Shown here: piece after piece, positions 1-6,890 of the stretch
Numbering within the stretch: position 1 is the stretch's first letter
How the letters are laid out: every line of letters begins with the position of its first letter
Assembly: GCA_022709105.1 (NCBI GenBank)
Contig: JAKIXL010000065.1
Span: forward strand, 1 to 7,745
Origin: Thermoplasmatota archaeon
GTDB lineage: Archaea; Thermoplasmatota; Thermoplasmata; Methanomassiliicoccales; Methanomassiliicoccaceae
DNA: 7,745 bases
Direction: 5' to 3'
Notes under the pieces: model-generated
What the model was told of the DNA's origin: nothing
Seen by the model: only the letters and a program-made list of their open reading frames with translations
Database searches by the model: none
Made by a program: the position numbers and the translations under genes

Positions 1-380
1 GCCGTTCATCGCTGCCGCCTCTCGAGGCGCCCACCGAAGAGCCCGAGCTGTCAGAGGCCTCACCGCCACATGAGCCTGAGCCAGTTGAGGCCGAGCCGGA
101 GATAGAGCCATCCATCGCCGAGCCAGAACCGGTTGCTGAGCCCGAACCGATCGAGGAGGACGAGGCCCCCACACCGGTCTACCGCGCCGAGGAGCCGAGG
201 CCGTCCGGGCCGGCATGCCCCAACTGCTCGGAGCCGGTCGCTGAGCACGACGATAGATGCGGGCATTGCGATCACGCATTGAAGGAAACGCCCAAGGCAG
301 GGGAAGCGGAGAAGGGGGACACGAAAGAGGACCCGTCGAAGAAGCCGGTTTCCATCCGCAAGATCATCCGCCGGAAGTAG
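1..380 (+). CDS. C-terminal part of a Pro/Glu-rich zinc-ribbon protein (5' end outside window)
   Basis: The reading frame is open from base 3 to the TAG at 378-380, giving 125 residues of a protein whose start lies upstream. The first 65 or so residues are a low-complexity, acidic stretch rich in Glu-Pro pairs. Next comes one zinc ribbon, CPNC then CGHC (bases 216-269; 10 residues between the pairs). The end is a Lys/Glu linker and a basic tail, SIRKIIRRK. The domain order (acidic/proline linker, zinc ribbon, basic R-[KR]-I-[IV]-R-R patch) resembles the cytosolic tail of the giant downstream protein, whose tail contains MRRIVRR after its last zinc ribbon. I therefore infer that this could be the tail of a related membrane or surface protein, but no membrane segment is in the window. 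Function is unknown. Zinc binding by the four cysteines is a family-based inference. The frame is certain; the identity is only descriptive. Confidence 0.8.
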   Translation, partial: RSSLPPLEAPTEEPELSEASPPHEPEPVEAEPEIEPSIAEPEPVAEPEPIEEDEAPTPVYRAEEPRPSGPACPNCSEPVAEHDDRCGHCDHALKETPKAGEAEKGDTKEDPSKKPVSIRKIIRRK

Positions 381-390
381 GCCAGAAACC

Positions 391-412
391 TCTTTTTTAT
401 TCATTCGTTTTT
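391..412 (+). terminator. Oligo-T archaeal-type terminator after the first gene
   Basis: Two T-runs, six T at 393-398 and five T at 408-412, begin 13 bases after the TAG stop at 378-380. A third run of five T follows at 433-437. I see no convincing hairpin before them. Archaeal RNA polymerase can terminate at oligo-T tracts without a hairpin, so this is a likely transcript end, but it is not proven. Confidence 0.55.
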
Positions 413-454
413 ATCACATTGGATGGGTTCACTTTTTGTTAATTGTATGCTCAG

Positions 455-466
455 ATATAAATAAAG
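455..466 (+). promoter_or_regulatory. Putative TATA box for the giant surface-protein gene
   Basis: The sequence atataaataaag resembles the archaeal TATA element. It would place the transcription start about 25 bases downstream, near 481-490, leaving a 35-45 base leader that includes the Shine-Dalgarno sequence at 514-518. A second TATA-like string, atatataaaa at about 499-508, would start transcription past the ATG codons and fits less well. No clear BRE is seen. Confidence 0.45.
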
Positions 467-513
467 AAAATCTGCTGATACAACCAATTTCCAACACAAT
501 ATATAAAAATGCC

Positions 514-518
514 AGGTG
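514..518 (+). promoter_or_regulatory. Shine-Dalgarno sequence that favours the ATG at 524
   Basis: AGGTG lies five bases before the ATG at 524. The in-frame ATG at 509 has only an A/T run in front of it (ataaaa) and no ribosome binding site, and it would place this AGGTG inside the coding region. The start at 524 also gives a normal signal-peptide n-region (MKGRILASR). This site therefore decides the start used here. Confidence 0.6.
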
Positions 519-523
519 GGTTC

Positions 524-3500
524 ATGAAAGGTCGCATATTGGCCAGTAGAGCTGCGAGCGTCATGATCGCGATAGGCCTTCTTTTAACGCCGATCGCGAG
601 CGTGGTGTTCCTCATGGGTACGACAGGGGGCGCGGGCCCGCTGCCGTCTGACTACTCGAACGGCGACCGCGTTATCGGTTCGGACTACGCGGTCGAAACG
701 TGGAGCGTGACGTCCACATACACTATGAACGGGAACCTGACCATCAGGTCCGGCGGTGTGGTCACGGTCTCCGGCGGAGGCCTTGTGTTCGCTGAGAACA
801 CCGGTCCCGATAAGATCGCCGGTACCGCTGATGATCGAGTGTATACGCTAACGATAGAGGACGGCGGAAAGCTCATACTGAGCAACTCGACGCTCACCAC
901 TAACCTGAACCAGCTCAACTCCTTCCCCAGCTTGGGGGTCATCGTCCGCAACGGAGGCGTCCTGGAGGCATATGACAGCGTGCTGTCCTTCCCGGGCCAC
1001 CTGGTGGTCGACGATTCCACGCTGACCATGTGGAGGTCCAACATCACCGGCAACGATCAGGTCGGCATCTACTGTAATGACACCTTCTTCCCGGAGCAGA
1101 TATTCCGATACGCCCCGGTCCTGATGTTCATGTCATCTACCGTCAACCTGTTCGATTCCTCGCTGCCGAACATCTACCAGACCCCCAACTCCACCGCGTA
1201 CAACACGACCGAGATGTACACGAGCATGTACAATCACAAGTATCCGTTCGCGGTCGATGTGAACAACCCAATAACCAAGGCCAGGGAGAGCACGGCCTAC
1301 TATCTGGAAAGGATGCCCTCCGCCAAGGGCGCCAGCGATAACACCGGCTCGGTGCTGCGGAACCTCCAGATGTCCGACAGGCTGTATTACAACGTGACGA
1401 ACGGACAGACCATGGCGCTGGACGGGTTCGACGCCGGCGGCCTAATGTTCAGCGCCTCCGACAGCGTGGTGGCGAGGCTGAACGTTCAATACTACACCGA
1501 TATTGGATACTCCAGCCCCTCAACCGTGCAGTACCAGTTCCGCAACGGAGCTACCGGCTCGACGGCCCTTTCGTTCACCAATACGCCGATCAACCCGGTG
1601 ACCGGCACGGCGGACGAGGCTACGGCCTCGGCGACCCTGCCTCTCATGTCCTCCCTGGACCTGTACGGCCTGAACCTTAGGTTCACAAACAGCGGCGGCC
1701 AGACCATCCACATCAACAAGATATGGATAACCTTCGAGATAATCGCACCCACCTATACCAGCATCAATCTGGCCGGCAACACTCAGCTGACCGCGGTCAA
1801 CACCTTCCTTGGCGTGGACTTCTCCAACAAGGAGAACCACAACACCATGGTGCTCCGCGACAACTCGATGGCCTACCTGTACGGAGTGTCTCTGGACAAC
1901 AGCACGGAGAAGACGGTCTCTCCGGCCGATAGGCAGCCCGCCTTCGTGACCATAGACAAGACCTTGGAGGCCACCGTCTCGTCCAAGTCGGTGAACGACA
2001 CCACCGGTGAGAACATCGGAAGCCTTACCGCGATAGATACTTCGTACTACCAAATAATGCCTGGTAGGGTCATGGAGATCAACGGGTTCAACACAAGCGA
2101 TCTTAACGGACCCCTGTCTGGAGCGACCATCACTCTGACATATTCGACAAGCTCGGGCTACACTCCAGGCAATTACCTACAATGGAGAGCGGACGACGGA
2201 ACCTTCCATAACACCGCAATCCGGCCCCAATATACGCCAACTGCGGTATCTGCCAGCTTTAACCTTTATGGCAATGGCGTTACCGAGGTGTCCGACGTCA
2301 GGAACCTAGAGGTCAGGTTCGCGAATGCGCACGCTAGCGCCAACGTGATCGTGAGCAAACTATCCGTTGCGATGACCGTCAGTCCGACCATCTACATCTA
2401 CCGCTGGGCGAACCTGATGGTCACCGACGAGCAGTCCCTGCCGGTCTACGGCGCTACCGTGTCGTCAGTGCTCCAGAACTCCGGCGCCCCGGCGTACTAC
2501 TACACGCCCGGCGGCCTTAGCGCCTATCCGTCCAGCGAGGTGCTCCAGTACCTCGGCAAGGATCTGACGAGCTACGGCGCCACCGACAACGAGGGAAAGG
2601 CCAGCATGCCGTTCCTGTCAGAGGTGCTCAACCAGGCCAACCCCAACCCGTACGCGGCCTTCGCCTACGAGCTGACGGTGACCTACCAGAACTCGACCGG
2701 TTCAGTGTTCACCAACACAACTGGACTGGCCTTCCGCCCCTACCCGGACATGACCCCTGCCAATACTTGGAAGAGGGTCAACATCACCATGCCCTCGCTT
2801 GCCCTCGAGCTCCCGGACCTGGTGATGCTGCCGATCAGCCTAGCCCCGGCGACGATCTATGACGGGGAGAGCGTGCAGATATCGGCGGTCCTTCATAACC
2901 GCGGCAGGACCACCGCCACCAGGGTGGAGGTGTCCATCATCGGCTACATCAACGGCTCGATACCTGCGTTCTGGTCCAACCAGACCATCGACACGATAGC
3001 GCCCGGCACTGAGAACGATCAGCCGCTTGCTACCGTGACCTGGGCCCATATACCTGCGGGCAAGCACATCGTCAGCGTGATAATCGACCCCGCTCGCAAG
3101 ATATCCGAGGAGAGCAAGGCCAACAACGTGATGTCCAAGCAGTTCACCGTCCTGGCGAACCTGCCCGACCTCACGCTCAGCTCGACGGACATCGTCTTCG
3201 ATCCCCAGCCGGCCAGCTCCAGCGACCTGGTCACCGCCACCATCTACGTCAACAACACTGGGCGGGCCTCGGCCGACAATGCCACCATCTCGCTGTATGC
3301 CGGTGATGCCAGCCTCGGAGGCCAGTTCATCGGGTCCACGGTGGTGACGATATCCGCCGGAAGCTTCGTGAAGACCACCTACAGCTGGAAGCCTTCCCAG
3401 ATCGGCACCTATCCAGTGTTCGTTTACGTGAACGCCGACCGCTCCATAGTGGAGTACGATTTCGACAACAACGAGGCGTTCAAGTCCATGACCGTCACCA

Positions 3501-6500
3501 TGACCATTGACGGCGAAGACCTGGTGGTCGGAGGGGTGGACTACCCAACGCTGACCATAGCCGGTCCCAACGCCTTCAACTGGGCCTACAACGTGGCGGT
3601 CATAAACAACGGCGTGCTGACGATCAGCAACACCGCTTTCACCGAGGTTCAGTCCAGCGCGTACCAGAGCAGGATCGTCGTGCAGGACCACGGCAAACTG
3701 GTGCTCACCGACGGGACGATGCTGAACTCCAACTTCAACATGGACATGTATCTGATGGACAACGCCAACCTTACGGTGACGAACTCCAAGATATCGAACT
3801 CTGTGCGCATCCGGGCGGACGGCGCGAGCTCGGTGAACATAATGTCCTCGGAGATCGGCGCGGACCTTGTGGCTCCTGAGACCTCGCACGCCCACGTGTT
3901 CGTACAGGACACTACCTTCAGCCGCGCGTGGTCCTCCTTCGGAGGGCACGCGGTGGCCGATGTTACCAACGTGTCGATAGCTTCGCTCAACGCCCAGGGC
4001 TCCGCGGTGATCAACCACTACCGCTGGGTCAAGGTCGTGGCCCTCGATGGCACCGGGGAGAGGCTCCCCGGCTCTTACGTCGCCATCAGGCACCTGGTCA
4101 ATGGGCAGTATGCGAGCGGGATGACCGGCGCGGACGGGTCCATAACCTTCAGGGTCCTGACCGATGTCCGCACCGCAGGCATGACCGTCCACCAGGGCTT
4201 CATTGGGGACTACATCGCCAACACCACCTACACCTATCAGGGCCAGAGCTTTGCCGGCCAGCACCCCATGAACGTGGGCATAGTCGGCTACTCGGAGCCT
4301 CTGGTCAGGTCGGTGCTGCCCCCGGTGACGATCCCTGTCCCCGGCGCCCTGCCGGACCTGGACCCTCCCATACATGTGTCCACCAGCACCCCGACCCATT
4401 ATCAGGACGTTACAGTCTCGACCACCGTGTCCAACATCGGCGTGGTGGCGGCCCATAACGTCCTGGTGATGTTCAACGACACCGGCGTGACGTTCTATCA
4501 GTACACCATACCGGTGATCCAGCCGGGCCAGTCGGTGGACATCAGCACCATCTGGAACGCCAGGCAGCTAGGGGAGCGCAACATCAGCGTGGTCATCGAC
4601 CCCTACGGCAGGATCAACGAACTGGACAAGACCAACAACGGCAACTACACCATCGTGAACGTCCAGGGCATAGCCGATCTTTCCGTCCAGAGGAACGATG
4701 TGACCATAAGTCCGACGACCCCGGCAAGGGGCCAGACCTCCACGATATCGGCGAACATATGGAACACCGGCGATGTCTCCGCCAGCAACGTGCTGGTGAG
4801 CTTCTACGTCACCGCGCCAGGAGGCACCGTCAGAACATTGCTGGCCGACGTCAACGTGGCCTACATCGACGTGAATGAGCACGGCGTGGCCACCACCGCG
4901 TGGACCCCTAGCCAGCCGGGCACCTACACCATCGAGGTGATAATCGACCGCAACTCGGCGATCACCGAGATATCGGAGGAGAACAACAGCGTGTCGTTCT
5001 CCCAGAAGGTGCTGAACTACGCCGACCTGAGGCCCAGCTTCATAGTGTTCAATCCCGCCAGCCCGGTAAGCGTCGGGCAGAACGTCAATATAGAGGCGGC
5101 GGTGAAGAACATCGGTGAGGTGCCGGCGACCAACGTCGTCGTCCACTTCTACCGCGGCACCACGGCCGGTACCCTGATCGACACCCAGATCATCAGCTCT
5201 ATCAACCCCGATCAGACGGTCACCGTGACCGGGCGCTGGACGGCCACGCTTCTCGGCGGGGGGGTCTCGAGCACCCCGATAACGGTCTCCGTGAACCCCG
5301 CCGGCGAGGGCCGCATCAACGAGATCGACTATAACAACAACGCGATCAGCCAGAACCTGGTGGTCAACGACCTGAGGGCCGACCTCCTGTTCGTTGACGA
5401 TATAGTCATAACCAGGGGCAGCGAGGCCGTGAGCCACGCAGCGCAGGGCGAGGCGGTCGACATTTCCGTCATCGCCGCGAACGGAGGAAGCACCACCGCG
5501 ATATCCGCGGCGTTCTACTTCTACGCGGTGAACGAGGATGACGAGCGGACCCTCATCGGCATCGCCCTGAAGAACCTGGAGGCCGGGGCCGAGGTGAAGG
5601 TCAACACCACATGGCAGATCAACCTCACCATGGGCACCTACGGCATCCTGGTCATAGCTAACGCGGATGGCATAATCGATGACAAGGACGCCACCAACAA
5701 CGAGGTGGCCGCGCTCTTCACCATCGACGCGCCCAACGCTGCGGTGGAGATATACACCCTGGACAGCACGTCCTACGCCCCGGGCACCAACATCTTCGTG
5801 ACCGGCAAGGTCTTCAACAGGAACACCTCGCAGGCCATACCTGGTGCATCGGTGTCGGTATGGCTGGAGCGCAACGGCGTGCAGGTGGGCGAGAAGTTCA
5901 ACGGCAGCACCAACGCCGAAGGCATCTTCGCCATCCCGCTGTATGTGCCAGAGGGCTCATCGGGCAGCTACCAGATCCATGGCGAATCGGCCATGGGGGA
6001 CAAGGTGTTCACCTCCTCAAAGAACGTGAGCATCGTTCAGGTCGACGGTGGCGGCATCCCATGGTACATCTACCTGATGATCCTGGGGGTCATCGCCGCG
6101 GCCATCATCCTCTTCTCCGCCTGGCTGTACAAGTATGGTCTGGGAAAGATGGTGGAGTGCGGGGAGTGCGGGGCCCTGATCCCGGACTCCTCCAAGCGCT
6201 GCCCCAAGTGCGGCGTGGAGTTCGAGGTCGGCACCGCGAAGTGCAGCGAATGCAGCGCATGGATACCGTCGAACTCCACCACCTGTCCGGAGTGCAATGC
6301 CCGGTTCATCGGGGACGCCATCGAGGAAGAGGAGGACGCCTACCTCAAGAAGATGAGGGAACAGTACGAGGCCTACGTGGAAACCTACCGCGAGGAAGCG
6401 AAGAAGTCCATGGGCAAGAAGTACTCCGACGGCAAGTTCCAGGATTGGTTCAAGAAGCAGCCGAGCTACGTAAGCTTCGAGAACTGGCTGTCCAAGGAGG

Positions 6501-6787
6501 AGGAGAAGCGGAAGTTCACCGGGGTCTCCTGCCAGAGCTGCGGCACCCTCAACCCGCGCGGCTCGCCGGTCTGCCATAAGTGCGGCTCGAACCTAGAGGT
6601 AAAGAAGCCAGAGGCGCCGGAGGAGCAGTCCAAGCCCGAGGCCCCCAGGCCGATGAGGCGCATCGTGCGCCGGCCCGTGGAGAAGAGGACGGTCAAGTCC
6701 GAAGCTCCGGCGGAGGAGCCCAAGGCCGAGGAACAGCCCAAGGCCGAGGAACAGCCGAAGGCCGAAGAGGACAAGCCAGCGGAGTGA
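524..6787 (+). CDS. Giant cell-surface protein: beta-helix and CARDB repeats, one transmembrane helix, cytosolic zinc-ribbon tail
   Basis: About 2087 residues from the ATG at 524 (five more from the ATG at 509). Approximate domains by residue: signal peptide 1-38 (n-region MKGRILASR, hydrophobic core 12-32); beta-helix-like repeats 56-180; beta-sandwich A1 275-407; short beta-helix-like stretch 410-480; beta-sandwich A2 499-619; YRW Ig/transthyretin-like module 623-760; CARDB 763-879 and 880-992; second beta-helix 993-1164; second YRW module 1165-1275; CARDB 1276-1383, 1384-1499, 1500-1617 and 1618-1737; Ig-like domain 1738-1840; membrane helix 1848-1869; three zinc ribbons (C1879/1882/1893/1896, C1907/1910/1921/1924, C2003/2006/2017/2020); Lys/Glu/Pro tail. 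I count about 29 N-x-S/T sequons and one cysteine before the membrane helix, which fits an outside, glycosylated ectodomain. CARDB is a known adhesion-type Ig-like fold in archaeal surface proteins. A role in adhesion or envelope structure is inferred; the ligand and the zinc-tail partner are unknown. It is probably transcribed alone, between T-rich gaps. Confidence 0.9.
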   Translation: MKGRILASRAASVMIAIGLLLTPIASVVFLMGTTGGAGPLPSDYSNGDRVIGSDYAVETWSVTSTYTMNGNLTIRSGGVVTVSGGGLVFAENTGPDKIAGTADDRVYTLTIEDGGKLILSNSTLTTNLNQLNSFPSLGVIVRNGGVLEAYDSVLSFPGHLVVDDSTLTMWRSNITGNDQVGIYCNDTFFPEQIFRYAPVLMFMSSTVNLFDSSLPNIYQTPNSTAYNTTEMYTSMYNHKYPFAVDVNNPITKARESTAYYLERMPSAKGASDNTGSVLRNLQMSDRLYYNVTNGQTMALDGFDAGGLMFSASDSVVARLNVQYYTDIGYSSPSTVQYQFRNGATGSTALSFTNTPINPVTGTADEATASATLPLMSSLDLYGLNLRFTNSGGQTIHINKIWITFEIIAPTYTSINLAGNTQLTAVNTFLGVDFSNKENHNTMVLRDNSMAYLYGVSLDNSTEKTVSPADRQPAFVTIDKTLEATVSSKSVNDTTGENIGSLTAIDTSYYQIMPGRVMEINGFNTSDLNGPLSGATITLTYSTSSGYTPGNYLQWRADDGTFHNTAIRPQYTPTAVSASFNLYGNGVTEVSDVRNLEVRFANAHASANVIVSKLSVAMTVSPTIYIYRWANLMVTDEQSLPVYGATVSSVLQNSGAPAYYYTPGGLSAYPSSEVLQYLGKDLTSYGATDNEGKASMPFLSEVLNQANPNPYAAFAYELTVTYQNSTGSVFTNTTGLAFRPYPDMTPANTWKRVNITMPSLALELPDLVMLPISLAPATIYDGESVQISAVLHNRGRTTATRVEVSIIGYINGSIPAFWSNQTIDTIAPGTENDQPLATVTWAHIPAGKHIVSVIIDPARKISEESKANNVMSKQFTVLANLPDLTLSSTDIVFDPQPASSSDLVTATIYVNNTGRASADNATISLYAGDASLGGQFIGSTVVTISAGSFVKTTYSWKPSQIGTYPVFVYVNADRSIVEYDFDNNEAFKSMTVTMTIDGEDLVVGGVDYPTLTIAGPNAFNWAYNVAVINNGVLTISNTAFTEVQSSAYQSRIVVQDHGKLVLTDGTMLNSNFNMDMYLMDNANLTVTNSKISNSVRIRADGASSVNIMSSEIGADLVAPETSHAHVFVQDTTFSRAWSSFGGHAVADVTNVSIASLNAQGSAVINHYRWVKVVALDGTGERLPGSYVAIRHLVNGQYASGMTGADGSITFRVLTDVRTAGMTVHQGFIGDYIANTTYTYQGQSFAGQHPMNVGIVGYSEPLVRSVLPPVTIPVPGALPDLDPPIHVSTSTPTHYQDVTVSTTVSNIGVVAAHNVLVMFNDTGVTFYQYTIPVIQPGQSVDISTIWNARQLGERNISVVIDPYGRINELDKTNNGNYTIVNVQGIADLSVQRNDVTISPTTPARGQTSTISANIWNTGDVSASNVLVSFYVTAPGGTVRTLLADVNVAYIDVNEHGVATTAWTPSQPGTYTIEVIIDRNSAITEISEENNSVSFSQKVLNYADLRPSFIVFNPASPVSVGQNVNIEAAVKNIGEVPATNVVVHFYRGTTAGTLIDTQIISSINPDQTVTVTGRWTATLLGGGVSSTPITVSVNPAGEGRINEIDYNNNAISQNLVVNDLRADLLFVDDIVITRGSEAVSHAAQGEAVDISVIAANGGSTTAISAAFYFYAVNEDDERTLIGIALKNLEAGAEVKVNTTWQINLTMGTYGILVIANADGIIDDKDATNNEVAALFTIDAPNAAVEIYTLDSTSYAPGTNIFVTGKVFNRNTSQAIPGASVSVWLERNGVQVGEKFNGSTNAEGIFAIPLYVPEGSSGSYQIHGESAMGDKVFTSSKNVSIVQVDGGGIPWYIYLMILGVIAAAIILFSAWLYKYGLGKMVECGECGALIPDSSKRCPKCGVEFEVGTAKCSECSAWIPSNSTTCPECNARFIGDAIEEEEDAYLKKMREQYEAYVETYREEAKKSMGKKYSDGKFQDWFKKQPSYVSFENWLSKEEEKRKFTGVSCQSCGTLNPRGSPVCHKCGSNLEVKKPEAPEEQSKPEAPRPMRRIVRRPVEKRTVKSEAPAEEPKAEEQPKAEEQPKAEEDKPAE
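1346..1744 (+). repeat. Beta-sandwich module A1 (first copy of an intragenic duplication)
   Basis: Codes for residues 275-407 of the giant protein. It begins GSVLRNLQMSDRLYY and ends NKIWITFEI. It aligns by eye with module A2 (2018-2380): both begin GS, then have [DN]-x-x-YY or LYY, the pattern M-x-[IL]-[ND]-GF[DN], an alternating hydrophobic strand with YSSP or YTPG in the middle, a strand with LN/L-x-x-LRF or VRNLEVRFAN, and a closing strand of alternating hydrophobics. The copies are diverged at DNA level. I do not recognise the fold; carbohydrate binding is possible but unproven. Confidence 0.55.
2018..2380 (+). repeat. Beta-sandwich module A2 (second copy, lower GC)
   Basis: Codes for residues 499-619, starting GSLTAIDTSYY and ending VIVSKLSVAMTV. 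It is about 12 residues shorter than A1, which carries an extra piece before its last strands. By hand count, bases 2041-2280 are about 51 percent GC, against roughly 60 percent in the CARDB region (2881-3000), and codons such as CTA, CAA, AGA and TTT cluster here. The duplication is supported by the strand pattern; its origin is unknown. Confidence 0.5.
2810..3499 (+). repeat. First CARDB block (two repeats)
   Basis: Codes for residues 763-992. Each repeat opens with LPDL and has the CARDB pattern: a strand with V/I-x-V-x-N-x-G, then a W strand (VTWAH, YSWKP), a G-x-[HY] turn, and a closing D-P/A...I-x-E...NN signature (IDPARKISEESKANN; NADRSIVEYDFDNN). CARDB is an Ig-like bacterial and archaeal adhesion module. 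The block joins the first YRW module to the second beta-helix. Confidence 0.85.
4349..5734 (+). repeat. Second CARDB block (four repeats)
   Basis: Codes for residues 1276-1737. Each repeat starts with [LA]-x-DL (LPDL, ADLS, ADLR, ADLL), has an N-x-G motif (SNIGVV, WNTGDV, KNIGEV, ANGGST) and ends in D-x-x-x-x-I-x-E...NN (IDPYGRINELDKTNN, IDRNSAITEISEENN, GRINEIDYNNN). The sixth repeat of the protein has drifted to NADGIIDDKDATNN. They would form a rod-like stalk between the upper modules and the membrane. Confidence 0.85.
6065..6130 (+). other. Single transmembrane helix of the giant protein
   Basis: Residues 1848-1869 are a continuous hydrophobic run (YIYLMILGVIAAAIILFSAW) preceded by GGGIPW and followed by KYGLGK. 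The glycine-rich linker lies on the ectodomain side and positive charge on the zinc-ribbon side. With the N-terminal signal peptide this predicts a type I membrane protein whose zinc ribbons are cytosolic. Confidence 0.8.
6719..6772 (+). repeat. 18-bp tandem repeat in the C-terminal tail
   Basis: Units at 6719-6736 and 6737-6754 are identical (cccaaggccgaggaacag); the third at 6755-6772 is degenerate. In frame they code for PKAEEQ, PKAEEQ and PKAEED. This in-frame minisatellite is expected to change tail length between strains without breaking the frame. Confidence 0.85.
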
Positions 6788-6802
6788 TCCCTGGCCTAAA
6801 CC

Positions 6803-6835
6803 TTTTCCTTCCTTTTTATCCGCTAGTGGTTTTTT
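6803..6835 (+). terminator. T-rich terminator after the giant gene
   Basis: After the TGA at 6785-6787 the strand has pyrimidine-rich and T-rich runs: four T at 6803-6806, five T at 6813-6817 and six T at 6830-6835. Bases ggcc-t-aaacc (6793-6802) can pair imperfectly with ggttt-ttt-ggcc (6828-6839), so a weak hairpin around the U-rich loop is possible. Archaeal oligo-T termination is the simpler reading. Confidence 0.5.
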
Positions 6836-6856
6836 GGCCTGTCACGGCGATGCGTA

Positions 6857-6865
6857 GCTTTAATC
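6857..6865 (+). promoter_or_regulatory. Weak TATA-like element for the zinc-ribbon/TM2-like gene
   Basis: gctttaatc lies 26-34 bases before the ATG at 6891, so the start of transcription would fall at or just before the start codon and the mRNA would be leaderless or nearly so. The only Shine-Dalgarno-like string, GAGGG at 6883-6887, is three bases from the ATG, too close to be typical. The match to the TATA consensus is poor. Confidence 0.25.
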
Positions 6866-6890
6866 TCACCCTCCGGCATGTCGAGGGCTG

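Noticed and set aside
524..640. Class III (archaellin/pilin-like) signal peptide, given the K-G pair at residues 2-3
   Set aside because: The residues after the G are RILASR and not a hydrophobic stretch, and the hydrophobic core starts later, so an ordinary secretory signal peptide fits better.
2840..4456. A 538-codon open frame on the minus strand
   Set aside because: It lies wholly inside the giant gene. Its translation is rich in Gly, Arg, His and Val without domains, as expected for the antisense of GC-rich coding sequence, while the plus frame has clear CARDB repeats.
4568..5437. A 289-codon open frame on the minus strand
   Set aside because: Antisense to CARDB repeats four to six, with low-complexity composition and no recognisable domain.
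5860..6579. A 239-codon plus-strand frame overlapping the membrane helix and zinc-ribbon region
   Set aside because: Its product is Arg/Gly/His-rich and lacks a motif, whereas the main frame here encodes an intact membrane helix and complete zinc ribbons.
6793..6839. Hairpin terminator after the giant gene
   Set aside because: The ggcc/aaacc pairing has an asymmetric internal loop and a 25-base loop, so it is too weak to call beside the simple oligo-T signal.
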